From: Desulfobulbus sp.
Lineage (GTDB): Bacteria; Desulfobacterota; Desulfobulbia; Desulfobulbales; Desulfobulbaceae
NCBI GenBank assembly: GCA_030602145.1
Contig: JAUWAH010000163.1
Location: forward strand, 1-5,951
Length of the DNA stretch: 5,951 nucleotides
Direction: 5' to 3'
Each line of letters begins with the position of its first letter. The stretch's first letter is position 1. This document shows, in pieces, positions 1 through 5,119 of the stretch. The notes beneath the pieces were generated by a model, which was not told the origin of the DNA, ran no database searches, and saw only the letters and a program-made list of their open reading frames with translations. The position numbers were made by a program, and so were the translations under genes.

Positions 1-2
1 CC

Positions 3-743
3 TGCCGCGAGGTCAACGTCTACTACGACGACAATCATGCCATTAAGAATGTCAGTATTGATGTCGGCAAGAATGAGGTTCTGGCCATGATCGGCCCCTC
101 GGGCTGCGGCAAATCGACGTTCTTGCGCTGTCTCAACCGAATGAATGATACCGTGGCCGGCTGCCGGGTCACCGGTCAGATTCTGCTCGACGACCTCGAC
201 ATCTACGACAAGAAGGTCGATGTGGTGCCGCTGCGGGCTCAGGTGGGCATGGTCTTCCAGAAACCCAATCCCTTCCCCAAATCAATTTTCGACAATGTGG
301 CCTACGGCCCGAAGATACACGGCCTAGTCGACACTAAATCTGAACTCAATGATATTGTTGAACTTTCCTTGAAAAAAGCCGGCCTCTGGGACGAAGTCGC
401 CGACCGGCTCGATCAGCCGGGCACCGGATTGTCCGGCGGCCAGCAACAACGGTTGTGCATAGCCCGCGCCATAGCCGTCCGGCCGGAGGTCATCCTCATG
501 GACGAGCCCTGCTCGGCCCTTGACCCCATCGCCACCGCCACCATCGAGGACCTGATCACCGAACTCAAGGAGCACTACACCATCGTCATCGTCACCCACA
601 ACATGCAGCAGGCGGCCCGGGTTTCCCAGCGCACCGCCTACTTCCATCTGGGCGATCTGGTCGAAGTCGGCCCGACCGACCGGATCTTCACCAATCCCCG
701 CCATCAACTGACCGAGGACTACATCACCGGCCGGTTCGGCTGA
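3..743 (+). CDS. pstB: Phosphate ABC transporter ATP-binding protein PstB (5' end outside the window)
   Basis: This is the ATPase of the high-affinity phosphate importer PstSCAB, acting on the cytoplasmic face of the inner membrane to power phosphate uptake through PstC/PstA. The reading frame is already open at base 3, so the start lies upstream. The 246 visible residues compare with about 250-260 for the family, so only a short N-terminus is missing. The full ABC set is present: Walker [10 protein letters not shown] (bases 93-119), Q-loop in VFQKPNPFP (Gln at 258-260), signature LSGGQQQR (429-452), Walker B VILMDEP (489-509), D-loop SALDP, and switch His in VTHN (597-599). The LRCLNRMND segment after Walker A and the KPNPFP segment after the Q-loop are characteristic of PstB rather than other ABC ATPases. 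The ATG at base 87 lies just before Walker A and is internal, not the start. pstB is normally last or followed by phoU; here a convergent gene follows 75 nt later, so phoU is not directly downstream. Confidence 0.97.
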   Translation, partial: CREVNVYYDDNHAIKNVSIDVGKNEVLAMIGPSGCGKSTFLRCLNRMNDTVAGCRVTGQILLDDLDIYDKKVDVVPLRAQVGMVFQKPNPFPKSIFDNVAYGPKIHGLVDTKSELNDIVELSLKKAGLWDEVADRLDQPGTGLSGGQQQRLCIARAIAVRPEVILMDEPCSALDPIATATIEDLITELKEHYTIVIVTHNMQQAARVSQRTAYFHLGDLVEVGPTDRIFTNPRHQLTEDYITGRFG

Positions 744-818
744 TCGGCTCCGGTCCCTCCCCTTACCGTTATTTTCCCCATTTCCAGGGGATATCTTCAT
801 CTATAAGGCGATGGTCGT

Positions 819-1649
819 TCATGCCAACCGCACCCGGTTGATCTGCGCCTCGTCGCGCTGCACGGTGCGATGATAGTGGACCGCCGGCCGGCCGAACAGC
901 AGGGCATAGCCCTTGTAGTGATCGGCTGGTATGTTCAAGCGCCGGTACATGTCGACATCGATGGTTGACCAAGCCCAGCGGATCATGGCGTTCCACAGGG
1001 TCCCAATCCCAATCGTGGCGGCCAGCAGCTCGAAATAACTCATGGCGATCAGGGCGTCGGCATCCGGCGTGGTCACCGAGGGTGGTACCGAAACCATGAG
1101 TAGATGGGGTGCGCGGCGAAAGATGATGTCTCGCCCCTGATCCCAGGCCGTGACCACATGGCGAAAGTAACCCAACCCCTCGCCGAGCCGTTTTTCGGCC
1201 ACCGCCCGCCGCAATCCCTCCAGCGTTTCCCGACGGACAACCTCCATGGTGGCCGGATCGTCGATCACGGTGAACAGACACTGGCGGTTGTTCTTGCCGG
1301 TTGGTGCGTTGGCCACGGTGGCCAGCATCCGGTTGATCGTCTCGGCGGGAACAGGATCGGGCAGGAATCGTCGCATTGACCGCCGACCACGGATAAGCGC
1401 CGTCATCTGCCCGGCACTGGGCAAACTTTCCGGCAAGGGCAGCGAATCCTCCGGTCTTCGCCCCGCTATGGAGAGGGCGCCGGTGGGACAGACGGCCAGA
1501 CAGTGCTGACAGCGGATACAGTGGTGCACCCTCGACGGGATGAGCGCCGGGAAATCCGGGGCCATCTCGATGATGTGGAAGGGGCAGTCGTCGATGCAGG
1601 CCCCGCACTGGATGCAGCGTTCGGTGTCGATGGTGAAGTGCAGTTCCAT
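819..1649 (-). CDS. Nitroreductase-family flavoprotein with N-terminal two-[4Fe-4S] ferredoxin domain
   Basis: Predicted cytoplasmic FMN-dependent oxidoreductase fed by its own ferredoxin module; the substrate is unknown. The 276-residue protein starts with two cluster motifs, C12-x2-C15-x2-C18-x3-C22-P and C44-x2-C47-x2-C50-x3-C54-P. All eight Cys are present, as in bacterial 2[4Fe-4S] ferredoxins. The nitroreductase domain follows from about residue 85: RRSMRRF (89-95), where the family has its FMN-phosphate-binding RRSxRxF, then NAPTGKNNRQ (114-123), and a C-terminal GYALLFGRPAVHYHRT segment matching the family's closing strand. I chose the ATG at 1649 because AGAGGA lies about 7 nt upstream and the ferredoxin domain begins at once. 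The frame is open to 1814, but those 55 extra residues are low-complexity and lie in the divergent intergenic region. Such fusions are common in anaerobes. It could reduce nitro compounds, quinones or enoates; the sequence does not decide. Confidence 0.93.
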   Translation of the reverse strand: MELHFTIDTERCIQCGACIDDCPFHIIEMAPDFPALIPSRVHHCIRCQHCLAVCPTGALSIAGRRPEDSLPLPESLPSAGQMTALIRGRRSMRRFLPDPVPAETINRMLATVANAPTGKNNRQCLFTVIDDPATMEVVRRETLEGLRRAVAEKRLGEGLGYFRHVVTAWDQGRDIIFRRAPHLLMVSVPPSVTTPDADALIAMSYFELLAATIGIGTLWNAMIRWAWSTIDVDMYRRLNIPADHYKGYALLFGRPAVHYHRTVQRDEAQINRVRLA

Positions 1650-1727
1650 GGTCTGTTCCTCTGGTTGCGTGAATGGTTGGGTCCGGGTACTGTCTGCTTG
1701 TGAGGCGGGGCCACGATGGTGTTGCCG

Positions 1728-1768
1728 GTGGTCGTGTACGGCCGATCCGCTACCAAACGGCCGACCAC
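1728..1768. repeat. Inverted/direct repeat in the divergent intergenic region (possible operator or leader hairpin)
   Basis: GTGGTCG (1728-1734) is repeated inverted as CGACCAC (1762-1768). Inside lie two direct copies of ACGGCCGA (1738-1745 and 1757-1764), whose core CGGCCG is itself palindromic. The arms can also pair as GTGGT + CGGCCG against CGGCCG + ACCAC: 11 base pairs, with a 6-nt bulge on the left side and a 13-nt loop. The repeat lies 22 nt upstream of the PIN-like gene start and 79 nt upstream of the nitroreductase start. It could bind a regulator shared by both genes or fold in the leader of the PIN-like mRNA. In GC-rich DNA, repeats of this size can also arise by chance. Confidence 0.4.
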
Positions 1769-1789
1769 AGCGACAGGGAGAGGTGAGCG

Positions 1790-2278
1790 GTGGAGGGGAG
1801 CAAACTGGCAACAATTCTCCTGGATTTACGGAGCCTGGACTGCGGGGTGATCGATACCTCGACGCTGATCTATCTCGATCGGCTCGGCCTCCTGCCTCTG
1901 GCGGCCCGTACCTTCAGCCTGCATCTGATCCCCCAGGTGGCCGCCGAATACGGTGCGATGCCGGAGGAAACGGTGCTCATCCCAGCCCCCGGACCAGGTG
2001 CGACCGACGAGGTGCTCTGCCAGGCCGCGCATCGGCTCCGGCAGCCGGTTCTGTCCGAGGACAGGCGGGTGCTTCGCCTGGCCCATGCCCTCCATCTCCC
2101 CTTTTACAATACCCTGATGATCGTCCTGGCCCTCTGTGTTCAAGGGGGGCTGCCCGCCACCGCCTTCCCGATCTATCGGCAGCGTCTCCGCTCCTTTGCC
2201 CGCTACGGGCCGCATATCTTCGCAACCGGTGACCGGCTGTTCGATCTCCTGATCGGGCAAAAATATGCGGAACGGTGA
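1790..2278 (+). CDS. PIN-domain-like protein (putative ribonuclease), solitary
   Basis: Small 162-residue protein that I read as a PIN-like fold, the family of Mg2+-dependent ribonucleases that includes VapC toxins. Visible hallmarks are GVIDTSTLIYLDRLGLL (Asp22 followed by T/S, then a hydrophobic helix), Glu53 in PQVAAEYG, acidic Asp73/Glu74, and LSEDRRVLRLA (Glu90, Asp91), which sits where PIN proteins have the strand carrying a D-D or E-D pair. The start is GTG at 1790, with the purine-rich stretch AGGGAGAGG just upstream; an in-frame TGA at 1784-1786 excludes any earlier start. No antitoxin-like gene lies on either side: upstream is the divergent nitroreductase and downstream is a convergent flavoprotein with a 23-nt gap. 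It is therefore probably not a classical VapBC toxin. An RNA-processing or non-catalytic role is equally possible. The fold assignment is from motifs only. Confidence 0.75.
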   Translation: MEGSKLATILLDLRSLDCGVIDTSTLIYLDRLGLLPLAARTFSLHLIPQVAAEYGAMPEETVLIPAPGPGATDEVLCQAAHRLRQPVLSEDRRVLRLAHALHLPFYNTLMIVLALCVQGGLPATAFPIYRQRLRSFARYGPHIFATGDRLFDLLIGQKYAER

Positions 2279-2301
2279 GCTTCTTGCACTGACAGAGCTT
2301 G

Positions 2302-2928
2302 TCAACCGGCGCGCATCAACTCCCTGGCCAGGGCAGCGGCGGCCTGGAGGTGATCGTCGACATCGGTGTTGGGTTGGAGACGCAGGCCTGAGGCGATCAG
2401 GGAGCGCACTTCGAAGCCGAAGTGTTCCAGATGGCCGGTATATCGATCAACCACAGCCCCATTGGCCGAGGCCGCGTCGAAACCGGTCAGGATGAGCACC
2501 GCTGTCTTGCCCGGTGGCAGGCGGCTGCCCGGTTCATCGTCGCCGGCATCGGGGACGATCAGCGACCACATCCGGTCGAAAAACGATTTAAACTGGCCGC
2601 AGGTATCTCCAAAGTAGATTGGGGCCGAGAAGACGACGATGTCGGCGGTCAACAGCGCCGCCAGCAGGGGCGTGACCTCGTCCCTGAGCACGCAGCATTC
2701 AGAACGGGTATGGCAACCTTCGCACCCCTGGCAGCCCCGGTACTGCATGGTATTGAGCGGATAGTCGGTGACCGTGGCACCGTAGGTGACAGCGGTTTCG
2801 ATAAAGGCGCGGGCCATGCGGCCCGAGGTGCCACTTTTTCTCGGACTGCCGAGGATATTGACGATGTGCAAGCGGGTGTCCTTTACGGGTTGAGGTGATG
2901 GGGGGAACAGATGGTTTTCGGGCGGCAT
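2302..2928 (-). CDS. Flavodoxin-fold NAD(P)H-dependent oxidoreductase, iron-sulfur flavoprotein (Isf) type
   Basis: Predicted cytoplasmic electron-transfer flavoprotein of 208 residues from the ATG at 2928. The FMN-phosphate loop is ILGSPRKSGTSGRMA (residues 25-39), and the second flavin-binding segment is SAPIYFGDTCGQFKSFFDR (101-119). Between them lies a compact cysteine motif, C66-x2-C69-x2-C72-x5-C78 (plus C79). It matches the spacing that binds a [4Fe-4S] cluster in archaeal and anaerobic-bacterial Isf proteins, which pass electrons from ferredoxin or reduce O2/H2O2. The start is uncertain. The ATG has only a modest CAGG 8 nt upstream and gives a 19-residue Pro-rich N-terminus. A TTG at 2871-2869 has AAAGGA 7 nt upstream and would start the protein at HIVNILGSPRK, where family members usually begin (189 residues). 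If the cluster is not assembled, it would be a plain FMN reductase. Its 3' end converges on the PIN-like gene. Confidence 0.92.
   Translation of the reverse strand: MPPENHLFPPSPQPVKDTRLHIVNILGSPRKSGTSGRMARAFIETAVTYGATVTDYPLNTMQYRGCQGCEGCHTRSECCVLRDEVTPLLAALLTADIVVFSAPIYFGDTCGQFKSFFDRMWSLIVPDAGDDEPGSRLPPGKTAVLILTGFDAASANGAVVDRYTGHLEHFGFEVRSLIASGLRLQPNTDVDDHLQAAAALARELMRAG
2879..2884 (-). promoter_or_regulatory. Candidate ribosome binding site for an alternative TTG start of the Isf-type flavoprotein
   Basis: On the minus strand this reads AAAGGA, 7 nt before an in-frame TTG (2871-2869). It is a better Shine-Dalgarno match than the one before the upstream ATG at 2928, and the shorter product begins directly at the first flavodoxin strand. 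The site decides between 189 and 208 residues but is not proof, since it could be ordinary coding sequence. Confidence 0.4.
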
Positions 2929-3073
2929 TGTACGAGCCTGTCGGTTATTTTTCCAGGGAATTGTTGCCTGGCTTCGCGATGATATCTGTTTGTCCGTTAA
3001 CTCGATCCGTGCCCCTTGCTCTGATGTCGACCGCCGCTCTTGACCGCAAATCAGTGCTTCTCCTTGCCCGACA

Positions 3074-3082
3074 TGCTATGAT
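3074..3082 (+). promoter_or_regulatory. Extended -10 promoter element for the HMGL-like gene
   Basis: TGCTATGAT matches the extended -10 pattern TGnTATAAT except for one base. No good -35 hexamer sits 16-18 nt upstream (GTGCTT is the best), which is typical of extended -10 promoters. Transcription would start near 3089, giving a leader of about 60 nt before the ATG at 3148. Confidence 0.45.
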
Positions 3083-3134
3083 CGGCAGGTGACAGGATAA
3101 GGAAGAGCATAGTTTCTTCAACGTGGCGCTATTC

Positions 3135-3141
3135 AAAAGGG
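3135..3141 (+). promoter_or_regulatory. Ribosome binding site deciding the start of the HMGL-like gene
   Basis: AAAAGGG ends 6 nt before the ATG at 3148. The frame also offers a TTG at 3142, but that codon abuts the site with no spacing, so ATG 3148 is the likelier start. Confidence 0.65.
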
Positions 3142-3147
3142 TTGACG

Positions 3148-4098
3148 ATGCAGCAGGTCGTGTTGCAAGAGGAGTCGCTGGGCGACGGATTGATAAGCGA
3201 GGAGCGTCTGTTCGGTCTGGCCGAGAAGATGGAGATCATCCAGCTGCTGGCCATGGCCGGCGTGCGCCGGATGCGGTTGGGCAGTTTTGCGCACAGCCGG
3301 TCCGTCCCCCAGGCGGCCAACACCGACGTCCTGGTGGCGCTCGTCCGCCGACACGCCCCCGAGATGCAGTGCACCGCCATAGTGCGCAATGAAAGAGGGC
3401 TGGAACGGGCCCTGCGCAGCGGGCTTGACCACATCTGCGTGGAGGTGCCGGTATCCGAGGCGGACAGCCGCATGCATTATGGTCGGCCGGTGGACGAGGT
3501 GATGACCGGGACCGTCCGGCTGATTGGTATCGCCAGCACCGAAGGCGCCCTGGTTCGAGCCGGGATCGATTGCGCCTTTGGCTGCGCCCTGGAGGGTCCG
3601 GTTGCCGACGCTGCCCTCCTTGAGACCATCGATCGGCTGACCGGCGCCGGGGCCAACGCAATCAACCTGATCGATACCAGCGGCATGGCCCACCCACAAC
3701 AGGTGGGAGATCTGGTCACCCGGATCCTGGACCGGTTTCCGCAGATCGAACTGTCCCTTCATCTCCACGACACCCGCGGACTCGGCCTGGTCAACCTGTA
3801 TGCAGGCTATACAGCCGGGGTGCGGGTGTTCGATGTGGCGGCCGGTGGTCTGGGAGGCAGTCCCGATGGATCTCCTGACAACGTGGCGACGGAAGATGCC
3901 GTTCATCTCCTCCACGGCCTGGGAGCGGTCACCGGCATCGATTTGAACGGTTGCTGCCGGGTGGTCGGCCGGTTCGAAACCCTGCTCGGCCGGACCCTGC
4001 CCGGCCGAATCTGCCGTGTCCTCCGGCAACGAACAGCCGGCGACGCCTCGGGTGACGACGATTGCTCCTCGGCAATCAATCCCTGTTGGCCTGATTGA
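3148..4098 (+). CDS. HMG-CoA lyase-like (HMGL/pyruvate carboxyltransferase family) protein with altered catalytic residues
   Basis: A 316-residue TIM-barrel protein of the HMGL-like family (HMG-CoA lyase, isopropylmalate and citramalate synthases). It resembles HMG-CoA lyase most: SVPQAANTDVLVAL near residue 53, the HLHDTRGLGLVN metal strand (His205, His207), and GGLGGSP...NVATED (233-250), against GGLGGCP...GNLATED in lyases. By eye alignment with human HMG-CoA lyase, the metal ligands are kept: Asp13 (D42), His205 and His207 (H233, H235), and Asn245 (N275). Three catalytic positions are changed: Arg41 to Gly12 (the usual RDG reads GDG), Glu72 to Arg43, and the loop Cys266 to Ser238, with the Cys-Asn loop two residues shorter. 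It may therefore use another acyl substrate or be inactive as a lyase, so I give no gene symbol. The last 30 or so residues are Asp/Ser/Cys-rich without recognisable motifs. The gene stands alone and overlaps the convergent thioesterase by 23 nt. Confidence 0.88.
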   Translation: MQQVVLQEESLGDGLISEERLFGLAEKMEIIQLLAMAGVRRMRLGSFAHSRSVPQAANTDVLVALVRRHAPEMQCTAIVRNERGLERALRSGLDHICVEVPVSEADSRMHYGRPVDEVMTGTVRLIGIASTEGALVRAGIDCAFGCALEGPVADAALLETIDRLTGAGANAINLIDTSGMAHPQQVGDLVTRILDRFPQIELSLHLHDTRGLGLVNLYAGYTAGVRVFDVAAGGLGGSPDGSPDNVATEDAVHLLHGLGAVTGIDLNGCCRVVGRFETLLGRTLPGRICRVLRQRTAGDASGDDDCSSAINPCWPD

Positions 4099-4585
4099 GA
4101 ATCGGCAGAAAGCGCTGCATGTAGTCTGCCCGCATCACCCCCAACCGGACGGCCGTTTGTGGCGGCATGGCGGCAAAGGTCCCTTCGGCCATGGCGCACA
4201 GGGTCTCGCCGGCGTAGATGCGGCCATCGACCTTGACCTGCCGCTCGGTGACCCCTTCCATGATGGCACCGACCACCAGCAGGGACGTCTCCACCTGGAT
4301 CGGTTTCTGGAAAGTCACGGTCATGGTTTTGGTCACGCCGATTTTCCCGAGCAGGGCGATCACCGACCATCCCATGATCTCATCAAGCATGGTGGCGATG
4401 ATGCCGCCGTGGACGGTGCGGTCCCAGCCGGCCATGGCCGCCGGCACGGTGACAAAGGAATAGAGCCGTTCACCATCGGTCTGGAAGGTCATGTGCAGGC
4501 CGAAAGGGTTGCCTGCGCCGCAGCCGAAACAGGTCTGTCCGTCCAGGTTGACGATGGGGCGCAGGGTATCGGGATTGACGATCAT
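4076..4585 (-). CDS. PaaI-type hotdog-fold thioesterase
   Basis: Predicted cytoplasmic acyl-CoA thioesterase of 169 residues, a usual length for the family, working as an oligomer of hotdog folds. The N-terminal CFGCGAGNPFGLHM (19-32) is the segment seen in PaaI-like proteins of the "C-x-GCG-x-xNPxGL" subgroup. The signature VHGGIIATMLDEIMGW (58-73) carries the HGG turn and an acidic residue (Asp68 or Glu69) at the start of the central helix, where PaaI/4HBT enzymes activate water. The strand TKTMTVTFQKPI follows as expected. The start ATG at 4585 has AGAGGA 7 nt upstream. The gene lies 34 nt after the DUF1992 gene on the same strand, so the two probably share a transcript. The acyl substrate cannot be read from sequence. 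The convergent HMGL-like gene may also handle CoA esters, but that link is only positional. Confidence 0.93.
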   Translation of the reverse strand: MIVNPDTLRPIVNLDGQTCFGCGAGNPFGLHMTFQTDGERLYSFVTVPAAMAGWDRTVHGGIIATMLDEIMGWSVIALLGKIGVTKTMTVTFQKPIQVETSLLVVGAIMEGVTERQVKVDGRIYAGETLCAMAEGTFAAMPPQTAVRLGVMRADYMQRFLPILNQANRD

Positions 4586-4619
4586 GGGGCTTCCTCTAGG
4601 AGGACCGCCAGCAAACGAC

Positions 4620-5006
4620 TCACCGGCTCTTTAATGTCGACAGCCTATCCACCACCCGTTCGTAATATGGACCGTCCTCGCCCAATTCGATGGCGCGGCC
4701 CATACGACACTCCAGCTTGGTTTTCAGGCAACTGATTCGCTTCAATTGCCGAACCTTTTCCCGCTCGTCGGTGCATCCGGCCAGTAATTGTTCCAGGCGG
4801 GTGATTTCCTGCTGCAGGGCCACCTCCTCCGGAACATAGCCCCCGTTTTTCAGCAGCCTGTAGGCCATGCGCAGGTCTTCCGGAACATGGGCCATGTCAT
4901 CGGGAGGCAGAGGCTTGTTTTTCCAATGACTGAGGTCGGGAAGAGACCCTTCGGCCATGGCCTGTTGAATTTTTCGCTCAGCAATGGTCTGGATGACTGA
5001 GAGCAT
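4620..5006 (-). CDS. DUF1992 (DnaJ-homologue subfamily C28-like) domain protein
   Basis: A 128-residue protein made almost entirely of the DUF1992 domain, which is found alone in bacteria and in eukaryotic DNAJC28. Conserved features are AERKIQQAMAEGSLPDLSHWKNKPLP (8-33, where the family has a G-L/F-x-x-L-x-G-KPL pattern) and HVPEDLRMAYRLLKNGGYVPEE (40-61). A charged helical C-terminus follows with heptad-like Leu spacing (EITRLEQLLAGCTDEREKVRQLKRI), probably a coiled coil. No J domain is present and the biochemical role is unknown. The usual GKGKPL stretch reads HWKNKPL here, a local divergence. The start ATG at 5006 has GAGG only 4 nt upstream, a tight spacing, but no better start exists because the domain begins at once. 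It is the first gene of a probable two-gene operon with the PaaI-type thioesterase and is divergent from the secreted-protein gene. Confidence 0.9.
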   Translation of the reverse strand: MLSVIQTIAERKIQQAMAEGSLPDLSHWKNKPLPPDDMAHVPEDLRMAYRLLKNGGYVPEEVALQQEITRLEQLLAGCTDEREKVRQLKRISCLKTKLECRMGRAIELGEDGPYYERVVDRLSTLKSR

Positions 5007-5024
5007 GAGGCCTCGTCGTTTTGC

Positions 5025-5052
5025 TTGAGGTTGCGATGAGAGCCGCTACAAT
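5025..5052 (+). promoter_or_regulatory. Putative sigma-70-type promoter for the secreted-protein gene
   Basis: TTGAGG (5025-5030) and TACAAT (5047-5052) are separated by 16 nt and match the -35 and -10 consensus at four and five of six positions. Transcription would begin near 5059, leaving a leader of about 60 nt. The region also lies just upstream of the divergent DUF1992 gene, so the two start regions overlap. Confidence 0.45.
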
Positions 5053-5104
5053 AGGACCTGATGTGCCTACCGCAGCCTGGCTGCCCAACGACATAAGACA
5101 AGAT

Positions 5105-5111
5105 AAAGGAG
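5105..5111 (+). promoter_or_regulatory. Strong ribosome binding site of the secreted-protein gene
   Basis: AAAGGAG lies 8 nt before the ATG at 5120. It is the best Shine-Dalgarno match in the window. It fixes the start at 5120 rather than at upstream in-frame codons, and the signal peptide begins right there. Confidence 0.75.
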
Positions 5112-5119
5112 AAACGAGT

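Larger units (their letters stand above)
2929..3147. other. Divergent intergenic region between the Isf-type flavoprotein and HMGL-like genes
   Basis: This 219-nt region has no credible gene. Short open frames on both strands (about 63-65 codons) show low-complexity translations without a ribosome binding site. It must hold the promoters of both flanking genes. On the plus strand an extended -10 element is visible (listed separately). On the flavoprotein side there is a short inverted repeat, CCAGG (2953-2957) and CCTGG (2967-2971), 25-43 nt upstream of the ATG, too short to call an operator. I found no convincing minus-strand promoter and no riboswitch or tRNA-like fold. Confidence 0.5.

Noticed and set aside
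775..791. Hairpin TCCCC/GGGGA between pstB and the nitroreductase gene as a terminator
   Set aside because: The stem is only 5 bp with a 7-nt loop, and no T-run follows on either strand at the right place.
324..800. Minus-strand open frame of 158 codons opposite pstB
   Set aside because: It is antisense to the conserved ABC signature and Walker B regions, and its translation is Gly/Asp-rich low complexity.
769..1608. Minus-strand open frame of 279 codons overlapping the nitroreductase gene in another frame
   Set aside because: The translation is Arg/Gly/His-rich low complexity, while the overlapping frame carries ferredoxin and nitroreductase motifs.
1650..1814. N-terminal extension of 55 residues for the nitroreductase from an ATG at 1814
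   Set aside because: The extension overlaps the divergent PIN-like gene start and shows no motif. The internal ATG at 1649 has a good ribosome binding site and begins right at the ferredoxin domain.
2290..2304. Inverted repeat TGACA-GAGCT-TGTCA between the PIN-like and flavoprotein genes as a bidirectional terminator
   Set aside because: The arms are only 5 bp and not GC-rich, and there is no T-run. It also overlaps the flavoprotein stop codon.
2929..3147. Small open frames of about 63-65 codons on both strands in the intergenic region
   Set aside because: They have no convincing ribosome binding sites, no motifs and biased Arg/Ser/Leu composition; one overlaps the flavoprotein start.
3133..4029. 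Long minus-strand open frame of 298 codons opposite the HMGL-like gene
   Set aside because: It is fully antisense to a gene with clear family motifs. Its translation is His/Gln/Gly-rich without motifs, as expected for a shadow frame in GC-rich DNA.
5072..5084. GCAGC-CTG-GCTGC inverted repeat in the leader of the secreted-protein gene
   Set aside because: A 5-bp stem with a 3-nt loop is too small to call a regulator, and no riboswitch-like context surrounds it.
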